Positions 28,378-38,095 of a stretch of DNA of 39,675 nucleotides are shown one piece after another. The translations under genes and the position numbers were made by a program. The stretch is from a virus, in the IMG/VR virus record IMGVR_UViG_3300021197_001202, positions 1-39,675 of that record. The stretch is one strand, 5' to 3'. Below the pieces are notes generated by a model, which saw only the letters and a list, made by a program, of their open reading frames with translations, was not told the DNA's origin and searched no databases. The number at the start of each line of letters is the position of its first letter. Position 1 is the stretch's first letter.

Positions 28378-29717
28378 TGGCACTGGAATCAGCGACTTAC
28401 ATTAACGGCTTGGTGGCGTCAAACCCCACCTCTTCCGACAACATCAGCGACGGCGACAACCACATCCGCTTGATCAAGAGCGCGATCAAGGCCACATTCC
28501 CTAACGTCACCGGCGCGGTCAGCGGCACCCACACGGCTATCAACAGCGCGGTGACTACCGCAAACACAGCTACTACCGCGAACTCCGCAAATTCTGTTGT
28601 TTTGAGAGACGCATCTGGCAATTTTTCTGCGGGCACTGTGACCGCCGCGTTGGCAGGAAACGCAACAACGGCCACAACTCTTCAAACAGCAAGAACCATC
28701 AGCTTGTCTGGTGACGTTAGCGGTTCTGTTAGCTTTAACGGATCGCAAAACGTAGACATCACTGCCGTCGTGGCTGACGATTCACACAGCCACATTGTTG
28801 GAAACATCGACAACTTTACAGAAATTGTCCAAGACATTGCAGGCGCGATGTTTAGCGGCAACTCTGAGACCGGACTCTCGGCCACATATCAAGACAGCGA
28901 CGGCACGATTGATCTCGAATTGACGTTAGACCCCACTATCGAGCTGACCGGCGATGTGACGGGATCTGGCACGATGACCAACCTTGGCAGTGTCAGCTTC
29001 GTAACGACAATTGCAGACGATTCGCACAACCACATCATCGCAAACATTGATGGCTTATCCGCTGCTCTCGACAGCAAGGTTGATGACTCTCAAGTGGCAA
29101 CAAACGTGCCATCCAACGCAGTCTTCACCGACACCACCTACAGTGCAGGATCTGGACTCTCGCTAAGTGGAACTCAATTCAGCAACAGCGCACCGGATCA
29201 GGTTGTGTCGCTCACTGGCGCAGGTGCCACAAGCGTCACTGGCAGTTACCCAACCTTCACCATCACCAGCACGGACACAAACACGACGTATTCCGTTGGC
29301 GATGGTGGCCTGACGCAGAAAAACTTTACAACCACGTTGAAGAGCAAGCTGGATGGGATCGAAGCCAGTGCCGACGTGACCGACACCACAAATGTTGTTG
29401 GAGCACTCACGGCAGGGTCAAACATCTCGATAGCCTCAAACGGAACCATTAGCAGCACCGATACCAACACAACGTATTCCGTTGGCAACGGTGGACTCAC
29501 TCAAAACAATTTCACCGACACGCTAAAAAGCAAGCTGGATGCAATCGAGAGCAACGCGACTGCGGATCAGACTGCAACAGAAATTCGGACTGCACTTCTG
29601 ACTGTCGATGGCTCGGGTTCAGGTATCGACGCCGATCAAATCGACGGCAAACACATCGCGGTGGTGTCATCGATGCCCGGCTCTCCAGACGCCAACACTA
29701 TCTACTTTGTGACCTAG
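28377..29717 (+). CDS. Second tail fibre-type protein
   Basis: A 446-residue beta-rich protein from ATG 28377, one base overlapping the holin stop; an ATG at 28290 lies inside the holin gene and is rejected. The N-terminus (ATYINGLVASNPTSSDNISD, then GDNHIRLIKSAIKATFPN) is the typical opening of phage tail fibre or appendage proteins. Later parts repeat VADDSHSHI/IADDSHNHI and twice VGDGGLTQ-NFT-KLD modules shared with the fibre at 23991. The end (KHIAVVSSMPGSPDANTIYFVT) is typical of trimeric appendages. Confidence 0.85.
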   Translation: MALESATYINGLVASNPTSSDNISDGDNHIRLIKSAIKATFPNVTGAVSGTHTAINSAVTTANTATTANSANSVVLRDASGNFSAGTVTAALAGNATTATTLQTARTISLSGDVSGSVSFNGSQNVDITAVVADDSHSHIVGNIDNFTEIVQDIAGAMFSGNSETGLSATYQDSDGTIDLELTLDPTIELTGDVTGSGTMTNLGSVSFVTTIADDSHNHIIANIDGLSAALDSKVDDSQVATNVPSNAVFTDTTYSAGSGLSLSGTQFSNSAPDQVVSLTGAGATSVTGSYPTFTITSTDTNTTYSVGDGGLTQKNFTTTLKSKLDGIEASADVTDTTNVVGALTAGSNISIASNGTISSTDTNTTYSVGNGGLTQNNFTDTLKSKLDAIESNATADQTATEIRTALLTVDGSGSGIDADQIDGKHIAVVSSMPGSPDANTIYFVT

Positions 29718-29720
29718 CCC

Positions 29721-30140
29721 ATGCCCGATTTACGAGTAGGCAACACACAGGTTAGCAACGTGAAAGTCGGCTCGACTCAGGTCGAAGCGGTATACGTCGG
29801 CTCGACTCAGGTTTGGACAAACATCGTTTTGAGCACCAGCCCGGCAAACGGGGCGCACCAAGTCCTTGTTTTTAACACAGGAACGGCGACAGCGACGGTA
29901 AACGTGTCCGCAAACCGCAACGTAACTTGGAGCTTCAACTTAGTGTCGGGCAGCAACACGTTTACCACAGGCGGGACAAGCGGCACCGGCACATACGTCC
30001 GGTTGGCGAACAGCAACACACCGTATTCGAGTTTGACGAGCATCGTGGATGTGACCGCAACAAACGGAGGCGCAAGTGTGACCACCCGTGTGACTGTCAC
30101 AGCGATCAAGGACTTCGACGTGAACGAGGGAGGCCCGTAA
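29721..30140 (+). CDS. Small beta-rich tail protein with VGSTQV repeats
   Basis: A 139-residue protein with three N-terminal repeats (VGNTQVSNVK, VGSTQVEAVY, VGSTQVWTNI) followed by an Ig-like beta-rich domain rich in Thr, Ser and Asn. Probably a virion surface or fibre-associated protein. TAATG overlap with the next gene. Confidence 0.7.
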   Translation: MPDLRVGNTQVSNVKVGSTQVEAVYVGSTQVWTNIVLSTSPANGAHQVLVFNTGTATATVNVSANRNVTWSFNLVSGSNTFTTGGTSGTGTYVRLANSNTPYSSLTSIVDVTATNGGASVTTRVTVTAIKDFDVNEGGP

Positions 30141-31696
30141 TGCCTTACATACCTCTCAGAAAAATCGGCGCAGGCGGCATCGTCACGGATCAAGATCCCT
30201 ACGATCTTGAGCTGACCCAGTTTCCTAACGGAAACAATGTGGCTTTCCACAGCGGACGAATCGGCAAGGCTCTGGGGCACAGCGTGCGCGAGTCTTTAAG
30301 TTTTTCTCCAACCGCAGTAGAGGGCTGGCTCTACGGCGGAAATAACACGTTGGTCATTGGGAGCCTCAACAAGCTGTATCGGTTTGACGGGACTACCGTG
30401 ACCAATGTGACCAAGACATCTGACGGCACGAATTACAGCAACTCGCCGCGCTGGCAGGGAGCGCAGCTAGGCACCGCAATGTTAATGAACAACGGCGCTC
30501 AGGCACCCCAGTACATGTTGCCGTCAGGTTCACGTTTCGCAGACTTGCCTTCATGGCCTGCAAACTTGGTCACACAATGCGTTAAGCCGTTCAACAGCTT
30601 CTTAGTCATGACCGGATACGAGATCGGGAGCAGCAAGCGCCCTTTCACCGTCCGCTGGTCGGACGAGTATGACCCCTCTGGCATCCCGAGCAGCTACGAC
30701 ATCACAAGCACAACCAACCTGTCAGGTGAGACAACGCTGGGCGGCTCAAACGGCGAGCTGGTTGATCAACTGACGCTGAACAATTCCAACATAATCTATG
30801 CCGAGCGCGGCGTATACGCGATGGACTTCATCGGCTTCCCGCTGGTCTTCAGCTTCCGCGAAGTCTTTAGCGATGACGGCATCCTAAACCGAGGCGCTGT
30901 GGCTTCAATCCCCAACGGCCACGTTGTCGTAGGCCAGAACGACATATACCTGCACGACGGATCACAAAAACGGAGCATCGTAGATAACAAGGTACGGCGT
31001 ACCTTCTTCAACAATCTGATTGATACCCGAGCTGTTTTTTGTCAGACGATTCCAGACACCACTGAGGTTTGGATTTGTTACTCGGACGCAGATGCGGAAG
31101 ATTCGCAGTCGGCTAACAAGGCACTGGTCTACAACTGGACATCTGACGCATTCACCTTTATCGACCTACCAAACGTCAGGGGTTTGACTATCGCAGATCG
31201 CATGGACACCAGCGGGAACTACGCAAACTCCACGGCGACGTGGAATGCCTCCACCGACTATTGGTCGAACATTTCACTCGGCACGCAGGCTAATAACATC
31301 AAAGTTTTCGCTGCCGACTCCTATGACAACAAAATCAGAATGATGAACGACACCAACGGGTTATCTGGCAGCGTCATGCCTGCATACCTAGAGGCCACCA
31401 AGATCGACTTGGATCAGGTGCTGGGTCAGTCAACTCGCAACATCAAGCAGCTCAAGGGCATCATGCCCCAGATGGAAGGTACCGGAACCGTCCGCGTTGA
31501 AGTCGGAATTTCTGACGGCCCTCAAGATGGTGTTCGTTGGCAGGTCGATAAGACATTCAGTGTCGAGTCCGATCACAAGATCGACCTCCGCACATCTGGC
31601 AGGTACTTCGCCCTACGCATCTCTTCGGAGTCAGCCTCCGACTTCTGGCGTTTGACGGGCCTCGACATTGATGTTCAGGAGGTCGCAGGCCGATGA
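30140..31696 (+). CDS. Tail hub / stabilisation-type protein
   Basis: A 518-residue beta-rich protein from ATG 30140 (the same frame is open upstream to 29927 but overlaps another gene). It begins MPYIPLRKIGAGGIVTDQDP and has several YxFDGTTV- and LVYNWTSDAF-like blades, as in beta-propeller tail proteins of podoviruses. It may correspond to the tail stabilisation proteins of P22 gp10 type or the nozzle of T7-like phages; which one is unclear. Confidence 0.75.
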   Translation: MPYIPLRKIGAGGIVTDQDPYDLELTQFPNGNNVAFHSGRIGKALGHSVRESLSFSPTAVEGWLYGGNNTLVIGSLNKLYRFDGTTVTNVTKTSDGTNYSNSPRWQGAQLGTAMLMNNGAQAPQYMLPSGSRFADLPSWPANLVTQCVKPFNSFLVMTGYEIGSSKRPFTVRWSDEYDPSGIPSSYDITSTTNLSGETTLGGSNGELVDQLTLNNSNIIYAERGVYAMDFIGFPLVFSFREVFSDDGILNRGAVASIPNGHVVVGQNDIYLHDGSQKRSIVDNKVRRTFFNNLIDTRAVFCQTIPDTTEVWICYSDADAEDSQSANKALVYNWTSDAFTFIDLPNVRGLTIADRMDTSGNYANSTATWNASTDYWSNISLGTQANNIKVFAADSYDNKIRMMNDTNGLSGSVMPAYLEATKIDLDQVLGQSTRNIKQLKGIMPQMEGTGTVRVEVGISDGPQDGVRWQVDKTFSVESDHKIDLRTSGRYFALRISSESASDFWRLTGLDIDVQEVAGR

Positions 31697-31944
31697 GCTA
31701 CATACCTTCGAGCACAGCAGCCGACACGGCAGTGGGCCTGCGGAGCTGGTTGGTTCAGGAGCTTAACAGAATAGCTAACGGCTTTACTGTGTCGGCTCAA
31801 ACAACAACGCTGCCGGTACTTACCGTGGAGCCGTCGAAGCCAGAGACCGGGCAGGTGGTGTTCGCAGACGGTTCGGCTTGGAACCCCGGCTCTGGCCGAG
31901 GACTTTATTACTACGACACGAATGCTTGGACTCACATAGCATAG
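31693..31944 (+). CDS. Small tail-associated protein
   Basis: An 83-residue protein, TAVGLRSWLVQELNRIANGF, then PETGQVVFADGSAWNPGSGR and GLYYYDTNAWTHIA. The C-terminal part is a typical short virion beta motif with an aromatic end. Start in an ATGA overlap. Likely structural. Confidence 0.7.
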   Translation: MSYIPSSTAADTAVGLRSWLVQELNRIANGFTVSAQTTTLPVLTVEPSKPETGQVVFADGSAWNPGSGRGLYYYDTNAWTHIA

Positions 31945-31953
31945 GAAAAGAAA

Positions 31954-34164
31954 ATGATATTTAGTTTTGGCGGCAGCAAATCAAAATCAAGTTCAAACAG
32001 CGCATCGAACACATTCGTTGATCCGACGCAGGCCCCGTTCCGTCGTGATTTGATGAGGCAAGGCCGGCAGCTAAACAATCAAGGTATGCCCGTTGAGGGC
32101 GTTGCAGGTATCAACCCGAACCTCGCTGGCGCTTTGCAGAACCAGTTTATGGGCGGAAACATGCAGGCTGGCGCAGGTGCCGGTCTCATGGGGTCAGGTT
32201 CAGCACTGGCTGGCGGCTCAAGTTCCGCGTTGAATTTTGCGAACCAAGCTATGCAGGGTCAAGTTGGCAGGTACAGTACGCGAGGGCCAATGAACCTGCG
32301 CAACGCCGGTTATGGCCCAGCTTCTGCGACGGGCGGCTTCGGCCACCACGGGATGATGGGTGGTGGGATCGGAGAAAACGATGTCCCGCAAGGCCTTAAA
32401 GGCCTTATCGGCACAGCGTTTGGCGCAGGCAACCAATACGCTGGAGGAGCTGCTCAAGGCGGTATCGCGCAGGGATCTGGTGTCGATAGCGATCTTGCAA
32501 ACGAGATGGCAGGCAACGCCGTAAACGCTAACGCCGCCTTTAACGCTGGCGCAGATGTCGGCGCTGCTAATCGCTACGGCAATCAGGCTATGATGGGCAC
32601 CGCCGCACAAGGTCAAGGGCCAAACCTTGGCTTTGCCTCGCAGATTGGCGGCATGTCAAACCAAGCTAACGCGGCAAACGTCAACGGCATCAACGCTGGG
32701 CTTGCAAACCAAATCGGCGGCATGGCAAACATGTCTAACTCAGCAAACCTCAGCGGTATCGACACTGCTCTCGCTAACCAAATTGGAGGCATGAGCCGTG
32801 ACGCGCAGTCTGCAAACGTCAGCGGCTTCAGCTCTGGTGTCGCAAATCAAGCCGGTAATCTGGCAGCTCAATCTGCTGGCACACAGAACCTTGGATTCAA
32901 TCAAGCCAACTTGTCGAACTACATCAACAACGATGTTTTACAGGGTCAGATTAACGCAGCCACTCGGGACATCACTCGAAACCTTAACGAGAATCAACTG
33001 ACAGCGAATGCTGCCAATGCCGCTGCATCTGGCAACAGCGGATCAAGCCGTCGAGCGGTTACGGACGCCATCGCAGCTCGCGGCGCGGCAGATCGATCAG
33101 CCGATGTTGCGGCCTCGATGCGCGGCAATGCCTACGGTCAGGCGTTGGGTATTGAGGCAAATCGAGCGCAACAGAACGCGCAGATGGGCCAACAGAACCA
33201 GCAGTTTAATGCCGGTGCTAGAAACAACCTTACAAGCCAAGGGCTTGGCATCGCGGGAAATCAGGCAAGCCAGAACGCAGGCTTCAACCAGCAGGCCAAC
33301 ATCCGCAACGCCGATGCCTCAAATGCAATGCAAGCGCGGGGTATCGACTTGGCTGGATCGCAGGCTGGCATGAACGCTGGGTTTAACCAGCAGACAGCTC
33401 TAGCAAACCAAAACGCCGCAAACGCTATGCAGGGCCGAGGCGTTGATGTGGCAGCAAACCAAGCTGGCATGAACGCCGGATTCGATCAGCAAACTAATCT
33501 GGCAAACATGGGCGCGGCAAACGACATGCTCCGCACCGGCATCAACACCGCCACGGGCGTGGACGCCATGAACACCGGCTACCGCCAGCAACAGGGCATG
33601 GCGAATCAAAACGCCTTCAATCAGATGACCGGGCAAGGCATTGGCATTGACGCGGCAACGGCTAGTCAAAACGCAGGCTTCGGCCAGCAGGCAAACATGT
33701 ACAACGCGCAGGCCGGTAATGCCTTGCTGGGTCAAGGCTACGGCATCGGTGCCTCGCAGCTAGAGGCTAACCTTGGGCGACAGCAGCAAGGTAATCAGTT
33801 TAACGCGGGGCAGTTTAACCAAGCCCGACAGTTTGGCGCAGGGATCGGTCAGAACGCATTCAACACCAACCAGCAAAACCAACAGTTTGGTGCCAGCTTG
33901 GCCGCACGCCTTGGGGCGCAGGGCACAAGCGACATGCAAGCCGGTGCCAACATGTACAACACGGGCGTGGGTCAACAACTAGCCAGTGGTCAATATGGCC
34001 GGGACTTTGAGCAGCAACTGCTAAACCAGCAGTTCCGCCAAGGCATGTCGCCGTTTAACGCTCTGAACTTCTACAACCAGATTGTTGGTGCGCCGAACAA
34101 TCTTTCATCAGCTACCAGTAGCAGCAAAGGCAAGGGTAGCAGCGCGAGCTTTGGTTTCGGTTAA
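31954..34164 (+). CDS. Large repeat-rich internal virion protein
   Basis: A 736-residue protein made largely of Gly, Asn, Ala and Gln. Around residues 215-310 there are repeats built on LANQIGGM(A/S) about every 26 residues. Around 410-620 there are longer repeats with QAGMNAGFNQQTxLANQNAANAM-type units (described by their parts QAGMNAGF and NQQ). The N-terminus (FSFGGSKSKSSSNSASNTF) and the capsid-side gene order fit an internal or ejected virion protein. The exact role is unknown. Confidence 0.75.
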   Translation: MIFSFGGSKSKSSSNSASNTFVDPTQAPFRRDLMRQGRQLNNQGMPVEGVAGINPNLAGALQNQFMGGNMQAGAGAGLMGSGSALAGGSSSALNFANQAMQGQVGRYSTRGPMNLRNAGYGPASATGGFGHHGMMGGGIGENDVPQGLKGLIGTAFGAGNQYAGGAAQGGIAQGSGVDSDLANEMAGNAVNANAAFNAGADVGAANRYGNQAMMGTAAQGQGPNLGFASQIGGMSNQANAANVNGINAGLANQIGGMANMSNSANLSGIDTALANQIGGMSRDAQSANVSGFSSGVANQAGNLAAQSAGTQNLGFNQANLSNYINNDVLQGQINAATRDITRNLNENQLTANAANAAASGNSGSSRRAVTDAIAARGAADRSADVAASMRGNAYGQALGIEANRAQQNAQMGQQNQQFNAGARNNLTSQGLGIAGNQASQNAGFNQQANIRNADASNAMQARGIDLAGSQAGMNAGFNQQTALANQNAANAMQGRGVDVAANQAGMNAGFDQQTNLANMGAANDMLRTGINTATGVDAMNTGYRQQQGMANQNAFNQMTGQGIGIDAATASQNAGFGQQANMYNAQAGNALLGQGYGIGASQLEANLGRQQQGNQFNAGQFNQARQFGAGIGQNAFNTNQQNQQFGASLAARLGAQGTSDMQAGANMYNTGVGQQLASGQYGRDFEQQLLNQQFRQGMSPFNALNFYNQIVGAPNNLSSATSSSKGKGSSASFGFG

Positions 34165-34178
34165 GGAGTAACCAGTAG

Positions 34179-35639
34179 ATGGGAATTATGGATTTTTTGA
34201 GAAGAAGCCGAGGCGCTTTAGATGACGATGGCCGAGCTGATGATTACTTCAGCCCGGAAAACGTCGAGGCTCGTAACCAAGCGTCTGGGCTGACGAACAC
34301 CGCGCCGTTTGTCCCTACCAACCCGGTAGAGGCTAGGCTCGCGCAGCGCACTATGAATGAGATCGTACCCGCTCGGCCAGCCGGTATGCAGCCTCCAGAG
34401 ATGGGTATCGGTGCGCCTGTTGCAACACCTGCCGAATATGGTCAGTACGTCAGCCCACGGCAAGCGTACCGTAATCAGGTTCAAGAAGCCTTGGCTGAAC
34501 GTATGCAGTACCAGCAGGCAGAGCTTGACCGCAAAATGAACAACCCGTTCTTTAAGGTTACAGACCTTATCGCTGACGTTGGGCGTAACACTATCGGCTT
34601 GCCCTTCAATATGGTTACAGGCGGTCAAGCGTTTACATATGACCCAGACAACGACGCCCGGACGGCTACTCGCCGCAGGCTGACCACGCTGGAAGACCTC
34701 CAGTTCGCCAACAACAACATGTACATGGACAGCTTGGAAGCGCGTGGCGTGGCTATGGAGGACGCTACCAATGCGCGGCGTCAGACAGACATCAACGCCA
34801 TAACAGCATCTACTAACGCTCGCTTGTTCAACAACATAGACACCGGCAAGTTCACACCTGAGTCTTTGCAAGCTGTCCAAGATAATTATTTAAGAAATGG
34901 GCAGATAGACTATTCGCAGCTTAAACCCAACCAAAACTTGGAGTTTATGCGTAACCCAGAAACCAACGTGGTCGAGGTCTACCAAAGGAACCCTGATGGA
35001 TCTAAATATCGCTTGGGTGATGCCAGCACCATAGGTGTGGAAATTGACGGAGCATCGAGAGCAAGAGCTGCGAATTCATGGGACACCGCTGCCGATTCTT
35101 GGATGACCTCAAGCGAAAAATCAATGCAAGCAGCAACGTCTAGAGGAACAAGACAGCAAACACTAAACGACCAGATAGCCATTATCAGGAATTTGGCTTC
35201 AAAAGCCTCTGGTATGGGTGTTTTGTTGGGCGGACTCCCCGGATCAGATTACAGGGCGCTACAACAGGCGCTTCTAACTGTGAAAGGCATCATAGGTTTT
35301 AACGAGCTAAGAGCCTTAAAAGACTCCGGGGCCACGTTAGGTCAAGTTGCCGTGGCTGAATTGGATGCCCTGCAAGCTATACAAGGCTCCTTAGACCAAG
35401 GGCTGCCAGAAGAGATGATTCTTGAAACTGTTGATCGAATTGAAGCAACAGCAAGCAGGATGGAACAGGCAATTGTTGATCACAACGCTGATCAGATAGC
35501 TAGATACGGCACCAGAGGCAATCGCGCTGCTAACCCATACGGCTCTGGATACAAGGGGCCGGGGCAGACCACGCAGCTAAACACACCTGCACCTTCTTCA
35601 ACGACAAACACAGCCGCTGGCGGTTCAGTAACCTACTAA
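34179..35639 (+). CDS. Virion-associated protein of unknown function
   Basis: A 486-residue, mainly helical protein. The N-terminal part is polar (GIMDFLRRSRGALDDDGRAD); the mid part has KVTDLIADVGRNTIGLPFNM, a possible amphipathic membrane-active helix; the end is Ser/Thr/Asn-rich. Located among probable ejection proteins. GGAGTAACC at 34164-34172 is its ribosome binding site. Confidence 0.7.
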   Translation: MGIMDFLRRSRGALDDDGRADDYFSPENVEARNQASGLTNTAPFVPTNPVEARLAQRTMNEIVPARPAGMQPPEMGIGAPVATPAEYGQYVSPRQAYRNQVQEALAERMQYQQAELDRKMNNPFFKVTDLIADVGRNTIGLPFNMVTGGQAFTYDPDNDARTATRRRLTTLEDLQFANNNMYMDSLEARGVAMEDATNARRQTDINAITASTNARLFNNIDTGKFTPESLQAVQDNYLRNGQIDYSQLKPNQNLEFMRNPETNVVEVYQRNPDGSKYRLGDASTIGVEIDGASRARAANSWDTAADSWMTSSEKSMQAATSRGTRQQTLNDQIAIIRNLASKASGMGVLLGGLPGSDYRALQQALLTVKGIIGFNELRALKDSGATLGQVAVAELDALQAIQGSLDQGLPEEMILETVDRIEATASRMEQAIVDHNADQIARYGTRGNRAANPYGSGYKGPGQTTQLNTPAPSSTTNTAAGGSVTY

Positions 35640-35649
35640 GGACAAACAG

Positions 35650-37632
35650 ATGGGTGTTTACACAGCACGAAACGGCGAGGAATTTGAGTTTGACTCAGGA
35701 TTTATGTTGTCTCTGCCAGAAGCGCGTCGGGAAGAGATGTTTGCGATGTACGAGGCAAGATCTAGAGGCGAAGACACTTCCATAGACGTTGAGGCTGAAC
35801 GCCAAAAAGCGTTGCAAGAAAGCGGATTCGCTCGACCATCCTTCGGCCCCGTACTCGGAACGGCAGACGCATTTGCACAGGGTCTAACAGCAGGAACCGC
35901 CGACGAGATTATGGCGGGAAGCGCCGCGCTGTTTGGCCCGGAAACATACGACTACTACCACAACGAGCTAGGTCGTATGCGTGGGGATTTTGCTAACGAT
36001 AACGAAGGTTTGGCTCTAGGCGGTGAGGTAGTTGGCGGTATGTTGGGTCTCGGAAGACTCACGGGTGGCGCGTTGGCAAAGACTGCGGGTCAGTCGCTTG
36101 CTAAACGCGGCGGCGCAGCAGCAGGTGTAGGCGCTGGCGAGGGTGCGCTATACGGTTTTGCCACGGGCGATGGTCTAGAAAACAGATTAGAGCAAGCAGG
36201 GCAAGACGCGGTGATAGGTGCCTTTGCTGGATCTATTGGCGGCAAGATCATCGAGGCCGGTGTCGGTGTTGCTGGCGCTGTAGCTAAAGGCATTCTGAGG
36301 AAGGTAAACGACACGCCAGCAAAAGAAGTCGAGCGGCTAGTTATCCGGGCCGCAGAGGCTGAGGGCATCGACGCCAACGAGGCCATCAAGATTCTAAAAG
36401 AGCTTGGCCCGGAAGCAACCTTCATGGATCTAGGCGCTAATTTCCGCATGCTTGCCAGAGACGTTAAGTCCAAGGTAGGCACCGGCAAGACTTTACTGCC
36501 CGAGTTCCTAGACACCCGACAGCGTGGTGTATTGGAAGAAGGCGCTACCAAGGCCACCAACAGTCAGCAGTCTCGACTCTTGGACGCGGCGGTAGAGAGC
36601 GCAGGTGAGGACGGACAGAACCTCAGAAGATCAATGGAAGAGGTGCAGGCCGAGATGAAGGCCGTGGCAGACCCCATCTACGATGCCGCCTACCGCACCC
36701 CGTTCGAGATGAACCCAGAGATCAAGCGATTACTGGACAAGCCTGCCGCCAGAACTGCTTATGAGGCCGCTAAGACACGGATTGACAACAAGCCGGAGAA
36801 CATAAGCCTATCACCTGTTCGACGTTTAGATGAAACGATAAGAGCCTTGCAAGATCAAGCGGATGAATTGTTTAGTAAAAACAGAGGCGGCGAGGCAGGC
36901 GATATCAAGGATCTGATGATAGCCCTACGGGCGCAGCTCGATGAGGGTGTGCCGGACTTGCAGACTGCGAGACAAATTTGGCGCGATGGGTCGGCTGTCC
37001 AGCGGGCCGGAGAAAAAGGTCGGGGTTTGCTGCAACAGGGCGTTGATCCAGAAGACCTAGCCGATGACGTTGCGGACATGAGCGCAGCGGAGCTGGATAT
37101 GTTTCGCCGTGGCGGCATGAAGGCCGTCGAGCGCAGGCTGGCAGACACCGCAGACAATCGAGACGCAGGCGCTTTGCTGTCAAACAAAGAAACGATGCGC
37201 GAGAAGCTAGGCATGTTGTTTGATGATCCAGAACCTTTCCAGCGCCAACTAGACGCCGAGCGAGCCTTCACAGAGACCAAGCGCGTTGTAAGTGGCGGCA
37301 GTATCACCAACGAGGCAGGACAGGTTCAGCAAGATTTTGGTGTGGAGGGTGTCTTGAACGCCGCTTCAGCTATGCGCGGAACAAAACCAGATATGGCTAT
37401 CAGGGTCATAGAGTATTTGATCGGTGAAGGCCGCATGTCAGATCAGGCTGCTACAGAAATAGCGCAGCTAATGGTCAAGCGAGGCATGAGCGATCAAGAG
37501 GTACGAGAGCTGCTAAACGACGCAGCGTTTAAGAGAGCAGCCGGTGACCTATACCCGCAGTTTTCTAAGGCAATGAAAGACGCATTCAAGGGCACAGCTA
37601 CCGCTGGCGCATTGGCAATATCAGGAGACTAA
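35650..37632 (+). CDS. Large ejection-type protein with glycine-zipper segments
   Basis: A 660-residue protein. Residues about 110-220 contain several small-residue-rich hydrophobic stretches (LALGGEVVGGMLGLGRLTGG, GGAAAGVGAGEGALYGFATG, IGAFAGSIGGKIIEAGVGVA) able to insert into membranes. The rest is charged and helical. This plan is that of podovirus internal proteins that form a trans-envelope channel during infection. Two bases separate it from the next gene. Confidence 0.8.
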   Translation: MGVYTARNGEEFEFDSGFMLSLPEARREEMFAMYEARSRGEDTSIDVEAERQKALQESGFARPSFGPVLGTADAFAQGLTAGTADEIMAGSAALFGPETYDYYHNELGRMRGDFANDNEGLALGGEVVGGMLGLGRLTGGALAKTAGQSLAKRGGAAAGVGAGEGALYGFATGDGLENRLEQAGQDAVIGAFAGSIGGKIIEAGVGVAGAVAKGILRKVNDTPAKEVERLVIRAAEAEGIDANEAIKILKELGPEATFMDLGANFRMLARDVKSKVGTGKTLLPEFLDTRQRGVLEEGATKATNSQQSRLLDAAVESAGEDGQNLRRSMEEVQAEMKAVADPIYDAAYRTPFEMNPEIKRLLDKPAARTAYEAAKTRIDNKPENISLSPVRRLDETIRALQDQADELFSKNRGGEAGDIKDLMIALRAQLDEGVPDLQTARQIWRDGSAVQRAGEKGRGLLQQGVDPEDLADDVADMSAAELDMFRRGGMKAVERRLADTADNRDAGALLSNKETMREKLGMLFDDPEPFQRQLDAERAFTETKRVVSGGSITNEAGQVQQDFGVEGVLNAASAMRGTKPDMAIRVIEYLIGEGRMSDQAATEIAQLMVKRGMSDQEVRELLNDAAFKRAAGDLYPQFSKAMKDAFKGTATAGALAISGD

Positions 37633-37633
37633 G

Positions 37634-38092
37634 ATGCCCGGACTGTTAGATAGCATAAAAAACTTTGCCCAACGCAGCGGCATCGGTCTGACCAGTGGCG
37701 CAGACACGGCGCAGATGTTGAACGATCTAGACAATAAGTACGGTACTGATGTGTTGGGCTTTATGCAGAAGGCCGGTGCGCCACCACCTTTAGTGTCAAC
37801 GGGCATGGTAGACAGCTCTCAGCTCCTGCGTCAGACAAATGCAGCCGCGGGTTTTAACGATGCCTCTCAGGGTCTGAGCGGCTCTCTTCCTTCACTGGCG
37901 ACACCGATGGTAGAGAACCAGCTCGGCATGTTAGACCCAAGAAGCGGTACGGGTGAGGGCGTTTTAGACGAAGAAGAGCAGTTTAAGCTAGAACAACTGC
38001 GTAGGATGCAAGAGGGCTACAACCAACTGCCTGTGCAGCCGGGGCAGCCTACATCGCCGTTTGGTTTTGGATTCGGTCAAGGGCAGAACTGA
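37634..38092 (+). CDS. Virion-associated protein of unknown function
   Basis: A 152-residue protein with LLDSIKNFAQRSGIGLTSGA at the N-terminus, a middle with LLRQTNAAAGFNDASQGLSG and a Gly/Gln/Pro-rich C-terminus (GQPTSPFGFGFGQGQN). Placed between two large late proteins of the presumed ejection set. No family recognised. Confidence 0.65.
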   Translation: MPGLLDSIKNFAQRSGIGLTSGADTAQMLNDLDNKYGTDVLGFMQKAGAPPPLVSTGMVDSSQLLRQTNAAAGFNDASQGLSGSLPSLATPMVENQLGMLDPRSGTGEGVLDEEEQFKLEQLRRMQEGYNQLPVQPGQPTSPFGFGFGQGQN

Positions 38093-38095
38093 GCT

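Noticed and set aside
29927-30139. Upstream extension of the tail protein frame
   Set aside because: Overlaps the whole C-terminal part of the gene at 29721; the family-like N-terminus and a TAATG junction support ATG 30140.
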